Positions 42,386 to 51,204 of a stretch of DNA of 54,535 nt are shown one piece after another (position 1 is the first letter of the stretch; each line of letters starts with the position of its first letter). Under the pieces are notes generated by a model that was not told where the DNA came from, made no database searches, and saw only the letters and a program-made list of their open reading frames with translations. This DNA comes from Pseudomonadota bacterium (GTDB lineage: Bacteria > Pseudomonadota > Gammaproteobacteria > Acidiferrobacterales > Acidiferrobacteraceae): assembly GCA_021784755.1 (NCBI GenBank), contig JAJYHM010000056.1, forward strand, positions 1 through 54,535, written 5' to 3'. Made by a program: the position numbers and the translations under genes.

Positions 42386-43883
42386 GGTCTTTGGACCGAG
42401 ACGAAGATCCCCAAAGCCGGGCCGCCGCAACGGCCTCGATCGATATGACGGCGACCGCTAGCGCGGCCCGAATCGGATGGTGGGCGGCGCCACTCCAGCC
42501 GATCGCGATCACCGCAATGTCGGTTAACGCCAGCAATACATATCCTAAGGATACCATAAACCCCGGGAAGTCATGGCGCATGAGGATGAGCGCGAAGGCA
42601 GCCCCGATCCCGAGGAGCGCCCCGAGGAACAGTTCGTCGGTCGCGCCGAGACCGTGGGCCGCCCATAAAAGGCCCCCTAAGAGGGCGGTGGCCATGAGTG
42701 GTTGGAGTCGGCCGAGGGGTGAGGGCTCGCGGGCGAGCGCTTCCTGTTGGCCCTCCAGGGCCGCCACGGTGAGTAACAGGAGGGCCGCGAGCAGCACCTG
42801 GCTTACCCAAGGGCCCAGGCCGATCGAAGCCATGAGCCGCTGATTGCCCCCGACCCCCGCCGCCAGGAGCGTCACGAGGTCGGGACCGTGACCAAAAAAG
42901 CCTGACCACGCGGTGACATTCGGGAAGGCGCGCTCCGCGTTCATGAGGAAGGCGACGGCGCAGCCCGCCTGGAAGAGCAGGGTCATGTAGGTCCCGGACA
43001 GGGTCCGGCGGCCGACTGCGTTGTCTCCGAGTGGGGCGAGCGCCGCGGCAAAGGGGAGTGCGCACGCAAGCCACGGCAAGGCCATGGCGAGCTGCCCGTG
43101 GCGCAGCCTTGGAATCGTCATCGGCGGATGGCTTACGAGGGCTGCCACGAACACCAAGATCGTGACGGCGCCGAGCAGCAAGGCGCCGACTGCGCCATAG
43201 GCGGGACGTGATACAAGACGGCCAGCACGCTTCTTTTGGATCAGCATGACGAAGAGCAGGGCATAGAAAAACACGGGGGCCGCCGGCGTGAGGCGTTCGT
43301 AGGGGCCTATGACGAGGCGTACCGGGCCTTCAAGGGCGAGCGGCCAGGAGACGCCGATCGCTGAAAACAGCACACCTATGGCGGCCACCAGGATCAGGCC
43401 CGCGGCGAGATCGGCGCGCCGGGCGAGCAGGAACGGGAGCAGGCGATCAGCGGCAAGATATAGCACCACGAAGGTGAGGAGCGCGTGGGCGCCGTGGGCC
43501 GCGAGCCCCGCCCACACGAGGGCCAGAATGGCGCTCACCAAGAGGCGCCCGAGGGTGTTGGCGGTGCGCAGCGTGGCGGGCGTGCGCAGCCGCATCTGCG
43601 CGATGGCACCGACCGCGCCCAGAGTGGTGCCGGCCAAAAGGATCCACAGGAAGGCCGGCGCCCAGCCAAAGCGCAGGCCGAATGCCGCGCCCCCTAAGAG
43701 CATCGGGGTCCCAAGGACGCCGAAGTCGCGTAGCCCCGCCACGACCCCCGACTCTGCCCCGGCCGCGGGCTCTGTATTATACTGCGCAGAGTCCTCGGCG
43801 ATCGCGACCGCGAGCCGCCCCAGGAAACGGTAGGCGAACGCCAGGACCGGGATGGCGATCAGGGGGAGCACAATCAGATTCAT
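42354..43883 (-). CDS. CstA-like multi-pass membrane protein
   Basis: This is a 509-residue protein with about 13-14 hydrophobic segments and short loops. The N-terminus (IVLPLIAIPVLAFAYRFLGR, then PMLLGGAAFGLRFGWAPAFL and WILLAGTTLGAV) recalls the CstA carbon-starvation/peptide or pyruvate transporter family (AYRFYG, GP-L-AQ-GYLP--IW-L). Several of the usual CstA blocks are weak, so the assignment is tentative. The ATG at 43883 follows GGGAGG; the upstream frame to 44036 runs through the divergent lipoprotein gene's promoter. It overlaps the hemA start by 32 bases and is co-directional. Substrate is unknown. Confidence 0.5.
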   Translation of the reverse strand: MNLIVLPLIAIPVLAFAYRFLGRLAVAIAEDSAQYNTEPAAGAESGVVAGLRDFGVLGTPMLLGGAAFGLRFGWAPAFLWILLAGTTLGAVGAIAQMRLRTPATLRTANTLGRLLVSAILALVWAGLAAHGAHALLTFVVLYLAADRLLPFLLARRADLAAGLILVAAIGVLFSAIGVSWPLALEGPVRLVIGPYERLTPAAPVFFYALLFVMLIQKKRAGRLVSRPAYGAVGALLLGAVTILVFVAALVSHPPMTIPRLRHGQLAMALPWLACALPFAAALAPLGDNAVGRRTLSGTYMTLLFQAGCAVAFLMNAERAFPNVTAWSGFFGHGPDLVTLLAAGVGGNQRLMASIGLGPWVSQVLLAALLLLTVAALEGQQEALAREPSPLGRLQPLMATALLGGLLWAAHGLGATDELFLGALLGIGAAFALILMRHDFPGFMVSLGYVLLALTDIAVIAIGWSGAAHHPIRAALAVAVISIEAVAAARLWGSSSRSKDHAPRSTRHQP

Positions 43884-43968
43884 GGCGCAGGGCCTCCCGC
43901 AGGTTTTCGAAGAGCATAGACGCTCAAGGCTTCGGCGTGTCCCCATCATATCAGTGGCATGGAGTGTT

Positions 43969-45687
43969 ATGACGCAGGGTTTGTGGCGAGCAGTCGCGTC
44001 GATGCTCGCAGTTGGCCTCTTGGCGGCATGTGCCACGGTCGCTCCGCCGCCTGTGGTCCACCACGTCGCGATCGCCCCGGCTCCTAAAGCGCACCGCCAG
44101 GGCCGCCTCTTTTATCATGTCCTGCTCGGCGACATCGCCGGTCAACAGGGCCGTCTGGGCGCCGCGGCGCAGGCGTTTGGCGAGGCCGCGCGCGAGACCG
44201 GCAATCTCGGTCTTACCCGCCGCTCGACGCTCTTGTCGCTCTACGCGCGCCGTTATGCCCAGGCCCATTATTTGGCTCGCCTGTGGCTCTCCTTGGCCCC
44301 CAAGAGCGCGAGTGCCCGCGAGGCCTTGGCTGATGCCGATCTGGGCTTGAATCGGACCCAGGCCGCGGTGCAGCAATTCGAGCGCGCCTTGGCCCAGGCG
44401 GCGGCCCTTCAGGGGTCGGCCGGCCGCGCCTTCGCGTTCGAGCATATCGCCACACTGCTCTTGCGTCACAAGCGGGTCCCGCCGACCTTGATGGTCATGC
44501 AGGCCCTGACGCAGCGTTACCCCAAGGATCCGATCGGGGCGTATGCGCTTGCCGATTTGGCGCGGCAGGACAACGACCAGGTCACCGCGCTGCGGGCCAT
44601 CGACGCGGCGCTTGCCCTCAAGCCCGACTGGGAGGGGGCGGCAGTCTTGAAGGCGCGCATCCTCTGGAGCGCCGCGCCGCGCCGCGCGCTCGCGTTTTCG
44701 GCACGGTTCCTGAAGAGCAACCCCAGCGCGACGCGTCTGCGCCTCGACTATGCGCGCCGGCTTGTGTCGCTGGAATACTGGCATCGGGCGCTCGCGCAGT
44801 TCCGGGTGATCGCCGCTGCCGCCCCGAATGACGCGCGGGTTTTGTATGCCGCGGGCCTGATCGCGCTGCGCAGCGATGACCTCGGGCTTGCGCGGTCCTA
44901 TCTGAAGCGCAGTCTGGCGCTCGCCCCCGGCGATCCACGCGCCGAACTGTATCTCGGTGAGATCGCCCAAAAGCAGAACCGTTTTGCGCGCGCGCATTAT
45001 TACTATGCCCGTGTGGGCGCACCCTATCGTTTTACCGCGTCGGTGCGCGACGGGCTCATGTTGCTTCAGGAGTCGGCCCCGCGCCTCGCCTGGCAACGCC
45101 TAACGCGCGTGACCGCGCATACACGCGCTCAGATCACGGCGCTGGCGCTCGCGCGCAATGAAGTCTTGATGGCCTTGGGTCACTATGCCCAAGGTCTTGC
45201 GCTTTTGAAGGCGGTGACGCCCAAGAGCCCCCATCCCAACGTCCTGCTCTACGCGCGGGCCTTGGATGAGGAAAAATCCGGCGCGGTCGCGGCGGCGGAA
45301 CAGGATCTCGAGCGCCTGGTGGCGGCTCACCCGCACAGTGCGGTCGCCTTGAATGCGCTCGGCTACACCTACATCAACCATAATCAGCATGAAAAGCGCG
45401 GCATGGCGTTGGTTCGCCGGGCGCTCGCGTTGGACCCGAAGAATCCGGATATTCTCGACAGCGTGGGCTGGGCTTACTATCGCGCGGGGCATCCGCGGCT
45501 GGCACTTCCTTATCTGCGCCAGGCCTTCCTTCGGTCCCATGACCCGACTATTGCCGCCCATCTGGGCGCCGCGCTCTGGCGGGCCGGGGAGCACGTCCGC
45601 GCCCTGCGTCTCTGGCGCGCGGCACTCATGAAGGCCCCGCATAATGCCGCGCTGAAGGCCGAACTCGCCAAGCACTCCGCCCTATGA
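43969..45687 (+). CDS. TPR-repeat lipoprotein upstream of lolB
   Basis: This is a 572-residue predicted lipoprotein. The N-terminus LWRAVASMLAVGLLAACATV gives a lipobox Cys. The body is built of tetratricopeptide repeats (AAQAFGEAARETGNLGL, AVQQFERALAQA, GLARSYLKRSLALAPGDPRA, NPDILDSVGWAYYRAGHPRL). Proteins of this kind are usually encoded next to lolB and ispE in this class and probably act in the outer-membrane periplasmic scaffold, but no function is fixed. The ATG at 43969 is used; GGAG is only about 4 bases ahead. Its last codons overlap lolB (ATGA). Confidence 0.8.
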   Translation: MTQGLWRAVASMLAVGLLAACATVAPPPVVHHVAIAPAPKAHRQGRLFYHVLLGDIAGQQGRLGAAAQAFGEAARETGNLGLTRRSTLLSLYARRYAQAHYLARLWLSLAPKSASAREALADADLGLNRTQAAVQQFERALAQAAALQGSAGRAFAFEHIATLLLRHKRVPPTLMVMQALTQRYPKDPIGAYALADLARQDNDQVTALRAIDAALALKPDWEGAAVLKARILWSAAPRRALAFSARFLKSNPSATRLRLDYARRLVSLEYWHRALAQFRVIAAAAPNDARVLYAAGLIALRSDDLGLARSYLKRSLALAPGDPRAELYLGEIAQKQNRFARAHYYYARVGAPYRFTASVRDGLMLLQESAPRLAWQRLTRVTAHTRAQITALALARNEVLMALGHYAQGLALLKAVTPKSPHPNVLLYARALDEEKSGAVAAAEQDLERLVAAHPHSAVALNALGYTYINHNQHEKRGMALVRRALALDPKNPDILDSVGWAYYRAGHPRLALPYLRQAFLRSHDPTIAAHLGAALWRAGEHVRALRLWRAALMKAPHNAALKAELAKHSAL

Positions 45688-46292
45688 TGCGCCGGTGGAT
45701 GGTCACGGTTCTTACGGTGTTCGTGGCCGGATGCGCGACCATGCCCAGGCCTGCGGTCCGCCACCCCCACAGGATATGGGTCGCGCACCGGGCCCGCATG
45801 GCGGCGATCCAGGCGTTCAGGGTGTCGGCGGAGAGCGGCGTGCTTGCCGGTCGCCACGGCGGGACACTCATGTTGCGCTGGGTCGTGAGGCCCGCGGCCT
45901 ACCAAATGACGGGCTTCGGCCCGTTCGGGCGCGTCATCTTCCGGTTGCGTGCGGGCCCCGCCGGGGCGCAGCTGCGTACTGAGCACGGACGTTTCCAGGG
46001 CGCGAGCGCATCGCGCCTCCTCTGGCGCCTGACCGGCTGGCGCCTCCCGGTGGCGGGTCTGCGGTTTTGGATCCTCGGAATGCCCGCACCCGGCCCCGTG
46101 GTGGAGCGCAAGCTTGATCGCCATGGTCTCCTCGCGTCGCTCAGGCAGGCCGGTTGGTCGATCCGTTATCGGAGTTATGGGCGGACTCCCAAGGGCCGGT
46201 TGCCGCGCTTCTTGACGCTGACCCGCGAAGGGGTCTCTGGGTCCGACCGGATCGTGGTGAAGATCCGCATCGACCGGTGGCGCGTGGCATGA
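45684..46292 (+). CDS. lolB: Outer-membrane lipoprotein receptor LolB
   Basis: LolB receives lipoproteins from LolA and inserts them into the outer membrane. The 202-residue protein begins MMRRWMVTVLTVFVAGCATM with a lipobox. Family features are the Trp/Tyr-rich strands WVVRPAAYQMTGFGPFGRVI, RLLWRLTGWRLPVAGLRFWI and LRQAGWSIRYRSYG. Its start overlaps the TPR gene, and its stop overlaps ispE. This place before ispE is conserved in gammaproteobacteria. Confidence 0.88.
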   Translation: MMRRWMVTVLTVFVAGCATMPRPAVRHPHRIWVAHRARMAAIQAFRVSAESGVLAGRHGGTLMLRWVVRPAAYQMTGFGPFGRVIFRLRAGPAGAQLRTEHGRFQGASASRLLWRLTGWRLPVAGLRFWILGMPAPGPVVERKLDRHGLLASLRQAGWSIRYRSYGRTPKGRLPRFLTLTREGVSGSDRIVVKIRIDRWRVA

Positions 46293-47164
46293 AGGAAGCC
46301 CTGCCCGAGGTGTGGCCGGCCCCGGCCAAGATCAATCTTTTTTTGCATGTCGTGGGGCGGCGGCCCGACGGCTATCACGATCTCCAGACGGTCTTTCAGT
46401 TCATCGACTGGCAGGACGATCTGCGATTCACGGTCACCGACGATGGGGAGATCGCGCGTGATGGGTCCGTGGCGGGGATCGACGCGGACCGGGATCTCAC
46501 GGTGCGCGCCGCGCGGCGTCTCCAGGAGGTCTCGGGGACCCGTCATGGGGCGCGCATCCATTTGACCAAGCGCCTGCCGATCGGTGGGGGCTTGGGTGGC
46601 GGCAGCTCGGACGCGGCCACAACGTTGCTTGCCCTGAACGCCCTCTGGGGGCTTTATTGGTCGCTGGAGCAGCTCGCGGATCTGGCCTTGAGCCTCGGTG
46701 CCGATGTCCCTGTGTTCGTACGCGGGAGCGCCGCGTGGGCCGAGGGGGTGGGTGAGCGGCTGAGCGCCATCGATCTACCCGAGCCTTGGTATGTCGTCAT
46801 CGTTCCGGATACCGCGGTCCTGACCGGCCCTGTGTTTGCCGCGCTTGATTTGACAGGTCTTGGGCGGCCCATCACAATACGCGACTTCCGTGCCGGGCGG
46901 GGAGATAATGACCTCGCGGCGGTTGTGCGTGCACGTTATGAGGTGGTCGACGAGGCCTGGCGCTGGCTTGAGGCGTACGGGCGCGTACGCATGAGCGGGT
47001 CTGGTGCATCGCTTTTCATTGAGGTGCGGGATACGGCATATGGGCAAGATGTGGTAGCGGCCTGCCCGCCCCGATGGCGCGCATGTCTCGCTCGTGGGCG
47101 CAATACCCATCCCGTGCACGCGCGCTTGAGTTCGATCACGCATTGGGGTGTCGCCAAGCGGTAA
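46289..47164 (+). CDS. ispE: 4-diphosphocytidyl-2-C-methylerythritol kinase IspE
   Basis: IspE phosphorylates CDP-methylerythritol in the non-mevalonate isoprenoid pathway. The 291-residue GHMP kinase starts MKEALPEVWPAPAKINLFLH, has the ATP loop PIGGGLGGGSSDAATTLLA, and the C-terminal motif VRMSGSGASLFIEV. The ATG at 46289 overlaps the lolB stop. The last seven codons (HWGVAKR and the stop) fall inside the tRNA-Gln gene that follows, so the coding end and the 5' end of the tRNA share 21 bases. Confidence 0.93.
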   Translation: MKEALPEVWPAPAKINLFLHVVGRRPDGYHDLQTVFQFIDWQDDLRFTVTDDGEIARDGSVAGIDADRDLTVRAARRLQEVSGTRHGARIHLTKRLPIGGGLGGGSSDAATTLLALNALWGLYWSLEQLADLALSLGADVPVFVRGSAAWAEGVGERLSAIDLPEPWYVVIVPDTAVLTGPVFAALDLTGLGRPITIRDFRAGRGDNDLAAVVRARYEVVDEAWRWLEAYGRVRMSGSGASLFIEVRDTAYGQDVVAACPPRWRACLARGRNTHPVHARLSSITHWGVAKR

Positions 47165-47218
47165 GGCACCGGATTTTGATTCCGGCATTCCCAGGTTCGA
47201 ATCCTGGCACCCCAGCCA
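47144..47218 (+). tRNA. tRNA-Gln (anticodon TTG)
   Basis: TGGGGTG opens the acceptor stem and pairs with CACCCCA; the encoded CCA is at 47216-47218. The anticodon arm CCGGA-TTTTGAT-TCCGG holds anticodon TTG, and the T-arm has GGTTCGAATCC. The 5' 21 bases overlap the end of ispE on the same strand, so processing of the ispE transcript at the tRNA 5' end would remove the ispE stop codon. Confidence 0.95.
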
Positions 47219-47263
47219 TTTTTATCGGTACGGAACAGTTTTTAGTCGACCCACGAGGAACCC

Positions 47264-48214
47264 GTGTCAACAGACAACATGGCGGTTTTCACGGGCAACG
47301 CGAATCCGGCGTTGGCCGAATCCGTGGTGCGCCACTTGGGGATCCCGATTGGAAAGGCGCATGTCGGGCGCTTCAGTGACGGCGAGATTCAGGTAGAGAT
47401 CATGGAGAACGTCCGCGGCAAGGACGTCTTCCTGTTGCAGCCCACCTGCGCGCCGAGCAATGACAATTTGATGGAGCTCTTGATCCTGCTTGACGCGGTC
47501 AAGAGGTCGTCGGCGCGACGGATTACCGCCGTGATCCCGTATTACGGATATGCGCGGCAGGATCGCAGACCGCGCACCGCGCGTGTTGCGATCGCCGCCA
47601 AATTGGTGGCGGACATGGTGAGTGCCGCGGGCGCCAACCGGGTCCTGACCATGGACCTCCATGCCGACCAGATCCAGGGATTTTTCAGTATCCCGACCGA
47701 TAACATTTACGCGGCCCCGGTGCTCTTGGGCGATATCTGGCGGCATAGCTATGAGAATCTGCTGGTGGTGTCGCCCGACGTGGGGGGCGTGGTGCGGGCC
47801 CGGGCGCTCGCCAAGCACCTCGATGCCGGGCTTGCCATCATCGACAAACGCAGGCCCAGGCCTAATGAGGCCAAGGTCATGCACATTATAGGCGAAGTCG
47901 AGGGGCGAACCTGCGTCCTCATGGACGATCTCGTGGATACCGCCAACACGCTCTGCGAGGCGGCGACCGCCTTGAAGGCGCATGGTGCGCTGCGGGTCGT
48001 GGCCTATTGTACTCACCCCGTGTTGTCGGGGCGCGCCGTCGAGCGTATCGAGGGGTCGGTGCTCGATGAGATCGTGGTGACAGATACCATACCATTGGGC
48101 GCGCAGGCGCGCTCATGCGTGAAGATCCGGCAGCTTAGCGTAGCCGAGCTGCTCGCGGAGACCATAAGGCGTATCGCGGACGAAGACTCCGTGAGCTCGC
48201 TCTTCATGGACTAA
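47264..48214 (+). CDS. prs: Ribose-phosphate pyrophosphokinase Prs
   Basis: Prs makes PRPP from ribose-5-phosphate and ATP for purine, pyrimidine, His, Trp and NAD synthesis. The 316-residue protein starts at a GTG ([20 protein letters not shown]) with GAGGA six bases ahead, and carries [39 protein letters not shown] and [17 protein letters not shown]. The PRPP-binding loop reads [13 protein letters not shown], where most relatives have D-T-A-G-T. It shares the gene order ispE-tRNA-Gln-prs-rplY with many gammaproteobacteria. Confidence 0.94.
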   Translation: MSTDNMAVFTGNANPALAESVVRHLGIPIGKAHVGRFSDGEIQVEIMENVRGKDVFLLQPTCAPSNDNLMELLILLDAVKRSSARRITAVIPYYGYARQDRRPRTARVAIAAKLVADMVSAAGANRVLTMDLHADQIQGFFSIPTDNIYAAPVLLGDIWRHSYENLLVVSPDVGGVVRARALAKHLDAGLAIIDKRRPRPNEAKVMHIIGEVEGRTCVLMDDLVDTANTLCEAATALKAHGALRVVAYCTHPVLSGRAVERIEGSVLDEIVVTDTIPLGAQARSCVKIRQLSVAELLAETIRRIADEDSVSSLFMD

Positions 48215-48279
48215 TCAGTCCGGCCGCGGGACGTCGGAGGGCCTTGGTCGCGGGGCCCCCTTAAAGAGAGGAAGTAGTC

Positions 48280-48945
48280 ATGAGTGGAAAATTCGAGTTG
48301 AACGCCGAGATGCGCAGCGAGAAGGGTACGGGTGCGAGCCGCCGCCTGCGCCGCGCCGGCAAGGTGCCGGGGATCTTGTATGGGGCCGGCAAGGAGCCCG
48401 TGATGTTGTCTTTTGATCACGACCCGCTTTGGCACCATACGCGCCATGAGGCCTTTTTCACGTCGATTCTGTCGGTCAAGGTCGACGGCAAGATCATCGA
48501 CCAGGCGATCTTGCGCGATCTGCATATGCACCCCTTTAAGCCTAAGGTCGCCCACGTGGACCTGCAGCGGGTGAGCGCCACCGAGCGCCTCCATCTGCTG
48601 GTGCCCTTGCACTTCATCAACCAGGAGACCGCTCCCGGCGTGAAGCTCCAGGGCGGCCTCGTGGCGCATCTGATGACCGAGGTTGATGTGAGCTGTCTGC
48701 CGAGCCAGCTGCCGGAGTTCCTGACGGTCGATGTCGGCAACCTCAATGTCGGTGACTCCATCCACTTGAGCAACTTGACCGTGCCCGAGGGTGTGACCCT
48801 GACAGACCTCACCCATGGCAACGATCTCGCGATTGTGACCATTACCGTGGTCCGAGAGGCCCCGGAGCCGGAGCCGGCCCCGGTCGCCCCCGAGGCGACT
48901 GCCGCAGCCCCCGAGGCGGAGGCTCCAAAGAAGGAAGGGAAGTAG
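48280..48945 (+). CDS. rplY: Ribosomal protein bL25, general-stress (Ctc) form
   Basis: This is a two-domain bL25/Ctc protein of 221 residues that binds 5S rRNA on the large subunit. The N-terminal L25 domain contains LNAEMRSEKGTGASRRLRRA and GKVPGILYGAGKEPVMLSFD. The C-terminal beta domain contains LPEFLTVDVGNLNVGDSIHL. The tail is Pro/Glu/Ala-rich and ends KKEGK. The ATG follows GAGAGGAAG. It is linked to prs and pth as usual. Confidence 0.94.
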   Translation: MSGKFELNAEMRSEKGTGASRRLRRAGKVPGILYGAGKEPVMLSFDHDPLWHHTRHEAFFTSILSVKVDGKIIDQAILRDLHMHPFKPKVAHVDLQRVSATERLHLLVPLHFINQETAPGVKLQGGLVAHLMTEVDVSCLPSQLPEFLTVDVGNLNVGDSIHLSNLTVPEGVTLTDLTHGNDLAIVTITVVREAPEPEPAPVAPEATAAAPEAEAPKKEGK

Positions 48946-49545
48946 TTGGGAGAGCCCCTGGCGGCCCTCGTGGGGCTTGGGAATCCCGGACCGGAATATG
49001 ACGACACCCGGCACAATGCTGGGTTCTGGTTTCTGGACCGGGTCGCCCACGGGGTGGGCGCCACGTGGCGGCACGAGGGCAAACTCTCGGCTTCCGTCTG
49101 TCGTGCACACGTTCACGGGGCGGAGTTGTGGCTCGTGAAACCATCGACCTTCATGAACGAGAGCGGGACCACGGTGGGCGCCTTGTGCCGATACTATCGC
49201 TTGGTGCCCACGCAAGTCCTGGTCGCGCACGACGAACTCGATCTCGCGCCGGGCGTCGTCCGTCTGAAGAAGGGCGGGGGCGCGGGCGGACATAACGGGC
49301 TCACCGATATCATCGCCCGCCTGGGGGCCGACTTCTGGCGCTTGCGGATCGGCATAGGCCGACCGCCCCCGCGGCGTGATCTCGTCCCTTATGTGCTGGG
49401 GCGGCCGTCCCGCGAGGAAGCCTCGGCAATCGAGACGAGTCTTGCGCGCGGGCTCGAGGTCTTGCCCTTGATCGTTCAGGGTGATACGCAACGGGCCATG
49501 AATCTATTGCATACGACAGGCGGAGAGACGGCCGATGGGGCTTAA
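48946..49545 (+). CDS. pth: Peptidyl-tRNA hydrolase Pth
   Basis: Pth recycles peptidyl-tRNA released by ribosomes. The 199-residue protein has the family's LVGLGNPGPEYDDTRHNAGF (active-site His), VKPSTFMNESGTTV, VAHDELDLAPGVVRLKKGGG and GGHNGLTDIIARLG. The start is a TTG directly after the rplY stop, with GGAAGGGAAG ahead. The gene overlaps ychF by 11 bases. Confidence 0.93.
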   Translation: MGEPLAALVGLGNPGPEYDDTRHNAGFWFLDRVAHGVGATWRHEGKLSASVCRAHVHGAELWLVKPSTFMNESGTTVGALCRYYRLVPTQVLVAHDELDLAPGVVRLKKGGGAGGHNGLTDIIARLGADFWRLRIGIGRPPPRRDLVPYVLGRPSREEASAIETSLARGLEVLPLIVQGDTQRAMNLLHTTGGETADGA

Positions 49546-50632
49546 GTGCGGTATCGTGGGGCTTCCCAACGTCGGCAAGTCGACGCTCTTTAACGCCCTG
49601 ACGGCGGCGGCCATTCCGGCCGAGAACTACCCGTTTTGTACCATCGAGCCCAATGTGGGCGTAGTCGCGATCCCGGATAAGAGGCTGAACGCCTTGGCCG
49701 CGATCGCCAAACCCGAGCGCATCGTGCCCGCGGTCATGGAGTTTGTGGATATTGCGGGACTTGTCGCCGGGGCCGCGCAGGGCGAGGGCCTGGGCAACAA
49801 GTTCCTGTCCCATATTCGCGAGACCGACGCTATCATCGAAGTCGTGCGGTGTTTCGAGGACGACAACGTGGTCCATGTGGCCGGGCGCGTCGATCCGCTC
49901 GCCGATATCGATGTGATCCACACGGAGCTTGCGCTTGCCGACCTCGAGAGCGTGGACCGCGCGCTCGCGCGGGAGAGCAAGGCCGCGCGCGCCGGCAACA
50001 AGGAGGATGCCAAGCGCCGCGAGCTGCTCGCGCGCATCCGCGAGCATTTGAACGGCGGCGGCATGGTGCGGACCTTGCCTCTGATCGATGACGAGCGGCT
50101 CATGATCCGCGGTTTCTCGCTGCTTACGGCCAAGCCCGTGCTTTATGTCGGCAATGTCCAGGAAGGAGGCTTTTCCAATAACCCCCTCTGGGAGCGGGTG
50201 GCATCGCGCGCCCGTGACGAGGGGGCTCAGGCGCTCGCCATCTGCGCGGCCTTCGAGGCGGAGCTTGTGTCGCTGCCCGATGAGGAGCGCCCGGCGTTCC
50301 TGGCCGAGATCGGCTTAGACGAGCCGGGCCTGAACCGTCTCGTGCGCGCGGCCTTCGCGCTCCTGGGCCTCGAGACCTTTTTTACCGTGGGACCCCAGGA
50401 GGTGCGCGCCTGGACCATACGCCAAGGGAGTCTCGCGCCGCAGGCCGCCGGGGTCATCCATACCGACTTCGAGCAGGGCTTCATCCGCGCCGAGGTGATA
50501 GGTTATGAGGACTATGTGCGGTTGCGCGGTGAACAGGGGGCGCGCGAGGCCGGCAAGATGCGGCTCGAAGGTCGCGATTATGTGATGCAAGACGGTGACG
50601 TGGTGCATTTTCGGTTCAATGTGGGCCGTTAG
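49535..50632 (+). CDS. ychF: Redox-regulated ATPase YchF/Obg-like
   Basis: YchF is a ribosome-associated Obg-family nucleotidase with preference for ATP. The 365-residue protein has MGLKCGIVGLPNVGKSTLFN (G1), MEFVDIAGLVAGAAQGEGLG (G3), the central coiled part, and a C-terminal TGS domain (FFTVGPQEVRAWTIRQG, GVIHTDFEQGFIRAEVI, DVVHFRFNVGR). Its ATG lies inside the end of pth. The pairing pth-ychF is very common. Confidence 0.95.
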   Translation: MGLKCGIVGLPNVGKSTLFNALTAAAIPAENYPFCTIEPNVGVVAIPDKRLNALAAIAKPERIVPAVMEFVDIAGLVAGAAQGEGLGNKFLSHIRETDAIIEVVRCFEDDNVVHVAGRVDPLADIDVIHTELALADLESVDRALARESKAARAGNKEDAKRRELLARIREHLNGGGMVRTLPLIDDERLMIRGFSLLTAKPVLYVGNVQEGGFSNNPLWERVASRARDEGAQALAICAAFEAELVSLPDEERPAFLAEIGLDEPGLNRLVRAAFALLGLETFFTVGPQEVRAWTIRQGSLAPQAAGVIHTDFEQGFIRAEVIGYEDYVRLRGEQGAREAGKMRLEGRDYVMQDGDVVHFRFNVGR

Positions 50633-50662
50633 CGGCGGACGGCGTCGGAGCGGTCTCATTCC

Positions 50663-50691
50663 TTGACATCGCCCAAGTGTGCCCCCAAAAT
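50663..50691 (+). promoter_or_regulatory. Promoter for tRNA-Met
   Basis: A consensus -35 TTGACA (50663-50668) and, 17 bases on, CAAAAT (50686-50691) precede tRNA-Met. The -10 is only a four-of-six match and lies inside the left arm of an inverted repeat. Confidence 0.5.
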
Positions 50692-50842
50692 GCCCCACCT
50701 TCAGGACAAGGCTATGTAGCTCAGCTGGTTAGAGCGCGGCACTCATAATGCTGAGGTCGGTGGTTCGAGTCCACCCATAGCCACCATATAAACCAACGAG
50801 TTAGCATATACCCCTAGCAAGCAGAACGGCATTTTGGGGCAC
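50679..50842. repeat. Inverted repeat flanking tRNA-Met
   Basis: GTGCCCCCAAAATGCC (50679-50694) and its near-perfect reverse complement GGCATTTTGGGGCAC (50828-50842, one C shorter) lie on both sides of the tRNA-Met gene. Such sequences may be integrase arm or att-flanking sites; the left arm also covers the tRNA promoter -10. Confidence 0.6.
50710..50786 (+). tRNA. tRNA-Met (anticodon CAT, elongator type)
   Basis: GGCTATG pairs with CATAGCC, discriminator A and CCA are encoded. The anticodon loop CTCATAA carries CAT. The body (GTAGCTCAGCTGGTTAGAGC) is close to the E. coli elongator tRNA-Met rather than initiator or Ile2 forms, but an Ile2 identity is not excluded by eye. Confidence 0.92.
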
Positions 50843-50875
50843 TCGGGGGACACCGAGCCCAAAATAGGAAGGGGT

Positions 50876-50956
50876 ATGGCCACATTTGTTGAGCGTCCCG
50901 GCCCGGACGGTAAGCCCGTTTGGCAAGTGAAGATCCGTAGACGCGGATTTACATGA
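50876..50956 (+). pseudogene. Truncated integrase N-terminus downstream of tRNA-Met
   Basis: Only 26 codons before a stop: MATFVERPGPDGKPVWQVKI then RRRGFT. This is the N-terminal arm-binding start typical of phage-type tyrosine integrases that use tRNA genes as targets. The rest of the gene is missing; a further frame reads a few plausible residues (SFAERF) and then nothing. The interval 50957-51204 has no other gene. It is a scar of an integrated element at tRNA-Met. Confidence 0.6.
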
Positions 50957-51204
50957 TCGTTCGCCGAAAGATTCCGCAGCGCTTACTCTCTTTGGGTAGA
51001 TACCCGCCGGAAAGCAGCAACCGCACACCCCGCCTGGCGATAACCCGCCCCGCATTGTGATCGGCATTGTCCTGATGCCCGCTGCGGCCCACCCGCTGGG
51101 CGCCGGCCCCATCACGGCGCCCTGACGTGGCCCTTTCGGCTGCGAACGAAACGGGGCTCCATGGCGCACGCGTTCACGCACCATGACCATAGCAAAAAAG
51201 TGGC

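Noticed and set aside
43884-44036. Upstream extension of the CstA-like frame
   Set aside because: Lacks membrane character, runs into the divergent TPR gene; ATG at 43883 has a good ribosome site.
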